Below, one piece after another: positions 31,111 to 40,497 of a DNA stretch of 64,000 bases. Position 1 is the first letter of the stretch. Every line of letters starts with the position of its first letter. A model generated the notes under the pieces. The model was not told the origin of the DNA. It worked only from the letters and a program-made list of their open reading frames with translations, and made no database searches. Made by a program: the position numbers and the translations under genes. Origin of the DNA: Diphasiastrum complanatum (Eukaryota; Streptophyta; Lycopodiopsida; Lycopodiales; Lycopodiaceae); assembly GCA_029204225.1 (NCBI GenBank), contig CM055113.1, positions 20,233,798 to 20,297,797 of the forward strand, read 5' to 3'.

Positions 31111-32590
31111 TTGGATGAATTATATAAAGATATCAAAGTATACCACTCTGCATTATCTAGAACTACTAGGTCTAGATTTCTATTTGCAAAAGTTTTGGCA
31201 GTGATCACTTTGTTATGAATATGATAACAAATTTGGCAAAATTTTTGATTTGAGAGAACAGAATTTCGATCCGAAATTACTCTCCTGGGAGGTTGAATGT
31301 AGAGGATATAGACATTTTGTGATGTAATCCAGCTTGTCGTTAGACCTATTTTGTGAGGGTTCTTCATACTTGAGTAGTTCATAAGATTTGTCGTAGTCTT
31401 TTTGTACCTTACTCTTTTTTTTTATTGCTTGTAAAGATACAAATCTGGAGGTGAATTAAGCCCTCCATCCCTATCTATTGAGAGATTGATCATTAGTATT
31501 TGGCACTATTTTATTTTTTACTAAAAATATATGTTTTAATATTGAATTTTTCAATGCTTTAGATTATATTATATCCTTCATACTCATCTAGAATAATGAC
31601 CGTCTATAGTGTTGTTGAGAAGTGGAATATTTGGTTTAGCTTAAATTTTCTCAATAAAATAGACAACATTATATCCTCTGTATTTGAGACAAATGCTGAC
31701 TTCTGACGTCATAAAAGCTTGTCTCTTCTGTTGATGGTGGATGAGTGGTTGATCAGCACAGGTGCGCATTATAGTGTGTTGCTGCTGGTAGCTTTACTAG
31801 GTAAGAGTCTGCTAGTTCTCAGAATGCTTTGGTCGAAGTGAACGATGTTACCGCCATTTCCGAAAACAATCAACACCTACGCATGGTCAAGACTCAGCAA
31901 GTATCTGATCCTTGAGGTTTCTTTGTCCTTGTTATGCTCAAAAAATTGGCAGGTGAGTCATATTCAATAAAGCTGAAATGAAATTTCTTACAATAAACTC
32001 TTCAATAACATTTTGGATCTCAATTTTAGTTTTGCTACTTATTGTACAGATCTTTGCTGTTTTTTCGGGCAATATTGAAACAATCTAGACCTGACATTAT
32101 TAGCTCATTGCTCAAAGATTCAAAAGGCCCAGCCCAATGTTTGGTTCCTATACCATTTTAATAAAGCAATCAATGCAAATGATCGCATATCAGCAAGGAG
32201 GGAGGGATCTCAATCCATAACTTTATTTGTTCAGTTAGTTGTAATTATTGATGTATTTAGATTTCTATTCCAATCATAGATAGTTTAATATTGCTTTCTT
32301 ATTAGAATCCCGGAACAAAGCTAGTGAGATGATCCTAATTGTGGCTGGTGATAATTTTCAGGTATGTGCACAGACAAGAACATTGACATAGGTCAAAGGC
32401 CTGATAACTCGAGATCTGGCATACTGCAATACATTGTTTAGATAATCAACATCTGCCTATATGATTGTGCTCCTTCTGGCATCCATTTGTCTTGTGGACG
32501 GTTTGCTTCAGCTCTACTAGTCAATCCGGCTGTTTTCATATGAAGCATACGATGACTGCCTTGTAAACAATGGTGAACTACTTAATAGTG
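31111..32590. other. AT-rich stretch before Copia-2
   Basis: No gene seen. A few short AG/GT-bounded segments could be further decayed exons of the same gene, but none has a usable motif. The last five bases before Copia-2 (32591-32595, GTAAA) are its target-site duplication. Confidence 0.4.
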
Positions 32591-32595
32591 GTAAA

Positions 32596-33242
32596 TGTGA
32601 AAATTGTCAACATTTCCTTGTCTAGTTTTAGGCCAAAATTGCTAAAAATGGCACATAGTTTAGGATCTGACTTTTCACACGTGTGAAACAGGTCTAGATA
32701 TTTTTAGTAAGTGTATTTTTTCAGTATGAATAAGTGTCAAACTTCAAGACCTTCGAAATGAGTCCATTTTCATGTATTTTGGACATATATGCCAATTTTA
32801 CCTATATAGGGCATATTTTAGGTAAGGAGGGTCTAGAGAGAGGAGAGAGAGTCATCTCTCTCAGCTATATATAGCAGGTAGGCCGTGGAGAAACAGGTTG
32901 GAGCAGATCCATTGTATTCATTTGCTTAATGAGAGATTTTTCTATTGGGTTCTCCTTCCATTGTTGGCATTGTGTAGTGATTGAGTTCAAGCTTTGTGTG
33001 TATGATCTTAGGTGCTTTCCAAAAGTGGTAGGCTGATGTATTATGGACTGTATAATGCTATTTTGGGCCGCACTTGATGTTTATGGAAGTTTCCATTTGT
33101 GATAAATGCTTTTTGATCAAGTTCTTTGCATTCTAGGTAGCATAGAATGTGTTGCCAATTCCTAGCTTATGTAGTTTGGAGTGCAAGCATTCAAGCCAAT
33201 GATCTTGGAGTTTAGATCCACTTAGGATCTGTATTTTTCACA
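32596..33242 (+). repeat. Copia-2 5' LTR
   Basis: 647 bp. U3 has the 16-bp perfect palindrome TTTCACACGTGTGAAA at 32673-32688 (G-box core CACGTG) and a TATA box in AGCTATATATAGCAGG at about 32866. The part after about 32960 is close to Copia-1 while most of U3 is clearly diverged. Confidence 0.9.
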
Positions 33243-33257
33243 TGGTATCAGAGCTGG
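33243..33257 (+). other. Copia-2 primer binding site
   Basis: TGGTATCAGAGCTGG directly after the LTR, identical to Copia-1 and complementary to initiator tRNA-Met. Confidence 0.9.
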
Positions 33258-34415
33258 TTGGCTTCTATTTATAGTAAGTATTTCATTTTTGGTGATATTT
33301 GGATGTTTGATCAAGTTCTAGCATGATTTTGCATTGCTTTGTTGATCAAATCTTACTAACCTTTGTTTTGTGAGTTGAACTTGTGGATCAAAAGCATATT
33401 TCAGGTCTATTGAAGATCAGAGGCTGAAAAGAAACTATTTTGGATCAGATCATAACACCTAATCATTTGTGATTGTGAGGCTTGTGCATATTCAATACTA
33501 ACAATGTTCTTTTCAATCCTATTGTTGACAATCTCCATTCTTGGATGAACACTCTCCTTAAGTGGATGAAACTTCTCCTTAAGTGGATGACAAATGCTCT
33601 TTTGAGTGAGTTGTAATTCTCCTAAAGGCTGAGCAAAGCTCCCATTTGGATGAAAGATCCCCTTTTTTGGGTGAACATATTGTAAGCTCCATTGTGAAGA
33701 GCATATTGTAAAGATTGTCATCAATTTTGGCATAATTTTTGGTGTACTTTGTTGAGCATGTAAGTAACTCTCCTTATGTAATTTGATTGGAGCATTTGCT
33801 GGAAGGTGTTAACCATTATGCAAGTGTGTTTTCAGGTTCTTAACAGGTTGAGGAACATTCTCATGTGAAGTGATCTTAGATCTACATCTAAACACCAAGA
33901 TTTGACAAGATAGTGAAGCTAGTCTTGTGATTCACTAAGTGTGCTCATTCATTCACCTCTAAATCTTGTATTTATCACTTGCTGGAGTTTATAAACTTTT
34001 AGAAGTGTGGTTTACATGTGGTTTTATAGGTTGAATCAATATCTTAGTGTGGTGATCATATGTTGATCAAGTTTGTTCATTACTAGGTAATTTTGGCATC
34101 CTAGTTTTGGGTATTTTCTAAGAATGCAAGTAACTCTTCACACCATAACTTGATTTGGTCACTTGCTGGAAAGTTTGAGAGCTTAAGCAAGAGTGTGTTC
34201 AGGTTGGTTTGAGTTTGTAATCCATTCTTAGTGTGTGCAAAGTGTTGCATGTGTTTCAATCTTCCTTTCTATGCTTGAAAGCCAAATAGTTTCAAGATAG
34301 AGGTCATTTAGGGTTCTAAATCTTTTAAGATCTTCTCCTTCTTCATTTATTGAGAGAAAGGAGAGTGCTAGGTGCATTAGAACAGAGCCTAAGGACACAA
34401 GAAGATTTTAGCATC
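33258..34415 (+). other. Copia-2 leader with three 183-bp repeats
   Basis: The TTGCTGGA motif recurs at 33794, 33978 and 34161 and each time is followed within 60 bases by a GGTTG or CAGGTT motif. The spacing is about 183 bp. The antisense ORF 33407-33733 (108 codons) is the counterpart of the one at 27707-28033. The high similarity to the Copia-1 leader contrasts with the divergence of gag and U3. Confidence 0.6.
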
Positions 34416-37400
34416 ATGACATCCAATGGTGGAATCATGTTGGAAGCTAAAGAGAGGTTAAACTCTACAAACTATTCAACTTGGAAAGTGAGGATGGAGT
34501 CTTTACTAGAGTTGAATGAGCTAATGGATATAGTTGTGGGAATTGAAGAAAGACCTCTAATTCTTCAAGAGCAACTAAATTTTGATAGAAGGGCTAAAAG
34601 AGCCTTACATATCATAAAGATGAATGTTACCAATGAACTTCTTAAAGAAGTTGGTAAATGTACTTCTTCAAGTGAAGCATGGAATGCTTTGAAGAAGATC
34701 TATGAGTCCAAATCCACATCTAGGGTTCTCACCCTAAGAAGGCAAATCTTCCAAAGTTGTCAAAGAGAGGGAGAGAGTGCACATTCATTTGTCTTGAAGG
34801 TTAAATCCTTGAATGATGATCTAGCATGCATAGATGAAAGCATAAAGGATGGGGAACTAGTTCAAGTCATGTTGAATGGTTTGCTTGATGAACATTCTAA
34901 CCTTGTACAATGCTTTGCTATACAAAAGTCCTTGCCAAGTGTCAATGACTTGCAAGAGATCTTGGTGGCTGAAGAGCATAGGTTGCAAGCCAAAGGTGGT
35001 GGTGCATCAACACAAGGTGGAGATGAAGAAGCTCTTTTCACAAAGGGCAAGTTCAAAGGCAAGTGGTCCAAGCAAGGTAGTTTGGAGCATGGAAAGCATT
35101 CTTCTTCTTTGCAAAGTAGGAAGCAAGATAAGTCCAAGTTCAAATGTTTTTATTGTGGAGTGAAAGGACATTTTGCAAATGAATGCCATAAGAAACAAAA
35201 TGCTAGATCTAGGTTGAGATCTAATGTACTTCTTGGAGATGATAATTGTTGTGCTAACTTGGCAAGCTTTGGTGAATCTATGGTCAATTTTTTGGATCCA
35301 TTGGATCTTGAAGATGGACTAGTGCTACCTACTAGTCAAATGGAGTCATGTGGTGCTAAATTAGTATCATGTTTGAACTCTTCTACTCATAGATTTTCAA
35401 GTCTTGGTGGCTCTTCAATGGAACTAGATGTCAAGTGCAAAAATGGAAAAGGTAAGGAAGGAGCTAACTTCATCAATGGAGTTGATGAAGATTCTTCTTT
35501 GGAAGTGATTGTTGCTAATGACTTGTTTGTTCATATGGAAAAAGATGGAGATGCTAAGTGTCATTCTTTGCAAGAAGATGGTTGTTCTTCTAATTCTTTT
35601 CATATTGATGTATGTAATCATGTGGGAAAAGATGATGGTGCTTTGAGCATGCTTGAAGGAAATGGTTCTTTTACATCTTTTTGTGATAAAGTCATTTGTG
35701 CAACAAGTGGTGTCACATTTATTCATAAAAAGAGTAGATCAAAGGTTTCTATCATGAGACTTGGTGAGGGAGATCACAAGTCAAAAGGAAGAGAAGTATG
35801 TGAAGTGTTCAAAGTAGGATGTACTTTGAATGATGTTTTTATGAACGATAGTGAGGAAGAATCATTATCATATGACTCATTACCTAAATCATTGAGTAGA
35901 AGTTCATGTTTGAAAAGAGAGAGTACTTCAATCACTCTTATGTTGAAGGTACTAAGGATTCTTTTCTTGGCTTCTAATATTCAAGAGTCTTCTACTTCTT
36001 ATGGTGCAACTATCAAGAGGGAGGTTTCTAACTTTTGTGGTGCTAGCATTAAGAGGGAGTCTTGTGAAGGAAAGGGCAATGGAAGAGTGGTTCTTGGGAA
36101 GATCCAAAGCATGGATCTAACATCTCTTCATCAACTCAAAGCATTCTATGATTGTGGTGGATTGTTCATTCATGGTCAAGATGGCAAAAGGTTGGTTGAA
36201 GAAGACTACATGGAGCAACTCAAGTGGCAACTTCTTCAAGGCAAGGGAGATATCATTGGTGAGCTTATTGAGGTTTGTTATGAACTCAAGAGGGCTGTTT
36301 TGATTAGGTTTGATACTCATCTTCACCTACTCTACTTCATGTTAAATGGAAATGTTGGAATCTATCTTTTGGTTTATGATGGTGGCATTGTTTTCACTAA
36401 CTATAGTGAAGGGTCAAATTTGAGCATTGATGAGATCTTGTGGGATCTTAATCATGTGTTTGAGAGGGAGTATCTTCAGAGTTTCAGATCTGAAGATGTT
36501 CACATATGCAAGATCTTTGATGTCTTATTGGAAGATCAAGAGGTTGATCTTGGATTGCTTCATCAACACCAAGAGACAAGTGGCAATTCGAAGCTAGTGA
36601 AAAGCATCAAAGAAGAGACAAATGGTCAAGGCATTTTGGATCTGTTTTTACAGGTTCTTGAAGGTTCAAGTAAGGTCTTTGGAGCTGCAAGGAAGTGTCT
36701 TCTTACTCTACCTCACTTGCCTAATCTCATGTATGAACATTGTTATGTCAATGTGTTGAAATTGTCAAATTTCAATAAAACTAGTTCCATAGTTTTGCAT
36801 CCTTTGGATCTTGGAGATGGAATAGTTATCATTGCTGGTTTGTATGATCAATTACATGAATTCATTCAGATCTTGAAAGGTATTGAAGTGGTCAATATGT
36901 TTTCTTTTGAACAAAGTTCAAGATCTAGTATTCTAGTGTTGGCAAATTGGCAGCTTGTTGACATTGTAGGATCAAGCGTTGTGTGCAAATCTTGTGGAGG
37001 TACTTCAAGTATTTCAAGTTCAGGTTTTGGTCATTCAAATGGAGTAGGGAACACATCTTTTTGGCATTCATTCACTCAAAGGCTTTCATGGATTGAAGAT
37101 CTACAAAGGCAAGGTGGTGATGGAAGTTCATTCATGGAGATACATGTTGCATTCACTATATGTATAGTGAAATGTGGAGGAGGCATGCAAACACTTGTTG
37201 ATCACTTTCATTTACAACTTGTTTGCTGCTATTTTACAGAGAAACCAGAGATGGATACATGGAGGAATTCATTAATTGAGATTCTATGTTCTTTTACATG
37301 TACCATTTTTATGATTCTATGTAAAATTGATGTAAGAAATAGTGAAGCATCCTATATGGACACTATTATCTATATCAATTATGTTGTGTCCTATTTTGTA

Positions 37401-37490
37401 CATATTAGGATCCTTGAGAAGAGATCTATTCTGATGATGGAGATCATTCTTAAGTTGGAACAAAGTAGTGTTGTAAAACTAGCAAGTTAA
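34416..37490 (+). CDS. Copia-2 gag-X fusion protein, 1024 codons
   Basis: The start at 34416 (MTSNGGIMLEAKERLNSTNY) is chosen by homology to Copia-1; the frame is open 22 codons further upstream from 34350. Residues 1 to about 230 are UBN2-type gag, roughly 80 percent like Copia-1 by eye. Zinc knuckle CFYCGVKGHFANEC is at 244-257. From about residue 265 the protein leaves the copia plan: about 770 residues rich in Ser, Gly, Lys and Cys, with no DSGA, HSD, YVDD or RNase H motif. It has an internal echo, FLDPLDLEDGLVLP and LHPLDLGDGIVIIAG, and hydrophobic stretches near the C-terminus (SFTCTIFMILC, IIYINYVVSYFVHIRIL) that could be membrane segments. The reading frame is intact. I do not recognise the X region. 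It may be captured host sequence, an envelope-like protein or a remodelled pol. Confidence 0.85.
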   Translation: MTSNGGIMLEAKERLNSTNYSTWKVRMESLLELNELMDIVVGIEERPLILQEQLNFDRRAKRALHIIKMNVTNELLKEVGKCTSSSEAWNALKKIYESKSTSRVLTLRRQIFQSCQREGESAHSFVLKVKSLNDDLACIDESIKDGELVQVMLNGLLDEHSNLVQCFAIQKSLPSVNDLQEILVAEEHRLQAKGGGASTQGGDEEALFTKGKFKGKWSKQGSLEHGKHSSSLQSRKQDKSKFKCFYCGVKGHFANECHKKQNARSRLRSNVLLGDDNCCANLASFGESMVNFLDPLDLEDGLVLPTSQMESCGAKLVSCLNSSTHRFSSLGGSSMELDVKCKNGKGKEGANFINGVDEDSSLEVIVANDLFVHMEKDGDAKCHSLQEDGCSSNSFHIDVCNHVGKDDGALSMLEGNGSFTSFCDKVICATSGVTFIHKKSRSKVSIMRLGEGDHKSKGREVCEVFKVGCTLNDVFMNDSEEESLSYDSLPKSLSRSSCLKRESTSITLMLKVLRILFLASNIQESSTSYGATIKREVSNFCGASIKRESCEGKGNGRVVLGKIQSMDLTSLHQLKAFYDCGGLFIHGQDGKRLVEEDYMEQLKWQLLQGKGDIIGELIEVCYELKRAVLIRFDTHLHLLYFMLNGNVGIYLLVYDGGIVFTNYSEGSNLSIDEILWDLNHVFEREYLQSFRSEDVHICKIFDVLLEDQEVDLGLLHQHQETSGNSKLVKSIKEETNGQGILDLFLQVLEGSSKVFGAARKCLLTLPHLPNLMYEHCYVNVLKLSNFNKTSSIVLHPLDLGDGIVIIAGLYDQLHEFIQILKGIEVVNMFSFEQSSRSSILVLANWQLVDIVGSSVVCKSCGGTSSISSSGFGHSNGVGNTSFWHSFTQRLSWIEDLQRQGGDGSSFMEIHVAFTICIVKCGGGMQTLVDHFHLQLVCCYFTEKPEMDTWRNSLIEILCSFTCTIFMILCKIDVRNSEASYMDTIIYINYVVSYFVHIRILEKRSILMMEIILKLEQSSVVKLAS

Positions 37491-37503
37491 GTTGAAGAGG
37501 GAG
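37491..37503 (+). other. Copia-2 polypurine tract
   Basis: GTTGAAGAGGGAG directly precedes the TG of the 3' LTR and is the same as in Copia-1. Confidence 0.85.
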
Positions 37504-38150
37504 TGTGAAAATTGTCAACATTTCCTTGTCTAGTTTTAGGCCAAAATTGCTAAAAATGGCACATAGTTTAGGATCTGACTTTTCACACGTGTGAAACAGG
37601 TCTAGATATTTTTAGTAAGTGTATTTTTTCAGTATGAATAAGTGTCAAACTTCAAGACCTTCGAAATGAGTCCATTTTCATGTATTTTGGACATATATGC
37701 CAATTTTACCTATATAGGGCATATTTTAGGTAAGGAGGGTCTAGAGAGAGGAGAGAGAGTCATCTCTCTCAGCTATATATAGCAGGTAGGCCGTGGAGAA
37801 ACAGGTTGGAGCAGATCCATTGTATTCATTTGCTTAATGAGAGATTTTTCTATTGGGTTCTCCTTCCATTGTTGGCATTGTGTAGTGATTGAGTTCAAGC
37901 TTTGTGTGTATGATCTTAGGTGCTTTCCAAAAGTGGTAGGCTGATGTATTATGGACTATATAATGCTATTTTGGGCCGCACTTGATGTTTATGGAAGTTT
38001 CCATTTGTGATAAATGCTTTTTGATCAAGTTCTTTGCATTCTAGGTAGCATAGAATGTGTTGCCAATTCCTAGCTTATGTAGTTTGGAGTGCAAGCATTC
38101 AAGCCAATGATCTTGGAGTTTAGATCCACTTAGGATCTGTATTTTTCACA
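37504..38150 (+). repeat. Copia-2 3' LTR
   Basis: 647 bp with one difference (A at 37958) from the 5' LTR. The G-box palindrome is at 37581-37596. Confidence 0.95.
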
Positions 38151-38840
38151 GTAAAATGATTATGTTTGAGTATGCCAATTCATTCATGTATCCTTTAACA
38201 TTCAGGTCTGCACAATTTTCAGCATTATAATGATATTTGCATTGACCAGCTTATTGATTTTGTAAATTTTTTGGATAGCGAATGAGAAGATTTAAAGACA
38301 ATTTTTGAGGCGACTGAGTAAAAGGTATTTGTCTATAGATGAGAGTTAAATTATAGACGCTGAGAAAAGTCAACAATCTTTTGTCAACATTGTCCTATCT
38401 GGGCAGCATTGTGTACACATACACAAGGCATCAAGAACTTTGCTAAAAATGTGGACTACAATTGTGTTTACCTATTATACCTCATACAACGTCAAGATCC
38501 TACTAAAGTTAGATCTTATCTTTGAATGTTTTGAAAGTCAAGTAAATTCACAGGTTTTTTATGACATCAACTGATATGATTGTTCAGAATATAAGATAAC
38601 CAACCGAATCTGTGGTCAATGGAGCTTGCAGTTTATCTAATGTTTCTAGGCTTTTCTCATTGATGTGCCATCAGTCTCATGTATTTCTGGAGAGTACCAT
38701 GTTATATATTTGAGTATCCTACTTTATATATGAAGTGGAACTCATTCTTGGTTGGAATGCACATAAATTAAAGTGTTTAGTTGATAAATGTGTTTAGCTA
38801 GTAGATAGGAAAGTTTTCTTATAAATTTTCCTGGATTCAA
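38151..38840 (+). pseudogene. Continuation of decayed gene after Copia-2
   Basis: The first bases repeat the GTAAA target. An exon-like piece, after TTCAG at about 38205, reads NFQHYNDICIDQLIDFVNFL, DSE-stop-EDLKTIFEATE and ends near a GGTATT. It seems to belong to the gene split by Copia-2, which would then have inserted in an intron. Two imperfect 55-bp direct repeats (TAGGAAAGTTTT...GGATTCAAATGA) are at about 38805-38900. Confidence 0.3.
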
Positions 38841-38844
38841 ATGA

Positions 38845-39430
38845 TCACAATGGTAAATAGGAAAGTTTTTCTATAAATTTTCTTGAATTCAAATGAGCAC
38901 AACTACAAAATTTCCATAATTGATAAACTTTTGATAACCCATCAATGAACATTAACATTTGTACCTTAGGCGGAATATTGCTATAAAGTGGATTCAGATA
39001 CTCATGAAAATCTTGAATAAATTGTTCCAAACCTTTATTCATAGTTAGATGACTCAACTTTTGAAAGTGTTCATAGTCATCTAAAAGTGGTAGAAAACAA
39101 TCCCTAAAAAGCTTGCAAAAATCGTCCCATGTACAAGGTTGATTGCCCTTTGCAACTAAGTCATCTCACCAAACTAAGGCTCTTCCTTCAAGGAACATGG
39201 TGACAGTGGATAACTTGTTAGATTCAGGGAATTGGTTCATGGCAAAGTAAACATTTAGCCAACAACTTACCACTTGTAAGTTCTTATCTTTCTTTTCCCT
39301 CTTAAACACTTTTACGGGAGGTGGAACTACATGCTTCCTCTGATTGGCTAACCTAGATTCTAAGTCTTGGTTTCTTGATTAGTTTCAAGAAGATGCTTAA
39401 TAGTGGCTTGAATTTGTTGGTATGAAAGTT
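38845..39430 (-). pseudogene. Ty3/gypsy gag remnant
   Basis: The minus strand reads PPPVKVFKREKKDKNLQVVS, CWLNVYFAMNQF, FLEGRALVW-stop-DDLVAK, TWDDFCKLFRDCFLP and KLSHLTMNKGLEQFIQDFHE. This is a textbook gypsy gag (the ALVWW block, F..F and the helical end). One stop after LVW and truncation at 38845 kill it. Its 5' leader and LTR lie to the right. Confidence 0.75.
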
Positions 39431-40480
39431 CAAGAGCTTGTGCCACATTGGATGAGTTTGATAGGTCAAATGTTGGGTTTTCATTGATTTGATTTATTGG
39501 GATTGCTTGTGTGTTTTCCTATTATGCAAATACACAACAAGTGCTCAAATTAGAATGATAGAAATGCTTCAATTCTTACATCCAATGCAAATAAAAAGCA
39601 TTTACTTCTATTCATTCAATCTTATTGTTTGTAAGCTCAATCCAAGCTTAAGAGAAAAAACAACAAGAAGCTACATTTGCCTTAATCAAAAGCAAAAAAT
39701 GAAAACCAAATCTTTATGTAAACTTCAATTAACTATACCAAGCTAATTTTTACATAAAGTTCTCATTCCAATTCCAATTCCATTTGTCATTTCAAAAGCA
39801 ACCAACGTTTTCACATGTCTCACTATTCTAGATCTCCAAATCCATGAAATTAGTGTCTAGAAATGGATAACTAATGAAGCTTTATGAAAACTTTAATTTT
39901 CAGATCTGATTTTCAGATTTACAGATCTGGAAATCATTACTTCATAATGACAAAAAACAGAACTTCAAAACTTGTTTTATGCACAAAGTTACACTACCAT
40001 TCCCTTCCTACATTGCCATTTTCATGAAACTAAGAGAGATAAAGGTGTAACTAATAAAGTTTGGATGAAAACTTCACTTTTCAGATCTGATTTCCAGATT
40101 TACAAGTTTGAAAAACAGAACTTCAAACGCTTCATTTATGCAAAAAAACACTAGTTTTGATCAAACCACATAGCTAGAATCAATCTTTTTGCAAGAAAAA
40201 GTTTGTGTATGTAGATGAAGACTTCCTCTACCCATCCCACAAATCTTTTTTTAGAACTTTTACAAACCCAAAGCCCATTTTAAAACTTCTCTAACATGAT
40301 AAAAGATCAGCCCCTATACAATTCTATAAGTATCATTACTCTCTTCCGAAGAGAACTAGATTCATTGGGTACTTCAACTGCAAGCTACCTACAACTAGAA
40401 GAGCCAATAATCTTTCCCAAAAAAATTTAGTTGGTGATCTTAATAGAACTTGAAGAAGGTTAGAAAGGTTACCATCCTTT
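39431..40480 (-). other. Leader of gypsy element, no gene
   Basis: About 1 kb between PBS and gag. It is AT-rich, with two related blocks around TCAGATCTGATTT(T/C)CAGATTTACA at 39900-39930 and 40080-40105. Small frames are without support. Confidence 0.5.
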
Positions 40481-40497
40481 GTCTAGCTTTGATACCA
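40481..40497 (-). other. Gypsy element primer binding site
   Basis: The minus strand reads TGGTATCAAAGCTAG, a close variant of the initiator tRNA-Met complement. It sets the direction of the gag remnant at 38845-39430. Confidence 0.7.

Larger units (their letters stand above)
32591..38155 (+). mobile_element. Copia-2: pol-less copia element with gag-X ORF
   Basis: The element (32596-38150, 5555 bp) has 647-bp LTRs that differ at a single base (G at 33050, A at 37958), TGTGAAAA...TTTTCACA ends, and a perfect GTAAA duplication at 32591-32595 and 38151-38155. It has a canonical PBS and PPT. The only long ORF is gag fused to an unknown region; protease, integrase, RT and RNase H are absent. This fits the known idea of non-autonomous LTR elements that keep gag (the TR-GAG group), but the long extension is unusual. 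It is probably mobilised by enzymes of a Copia-1-type element. Confidence 0.95.

Noticed and set aside
28853-32590. Intact host gene between the two copia elements
   Set aside because: Several in-frame stops and exon-like pieces that do not join in one frame; called pseudogene.
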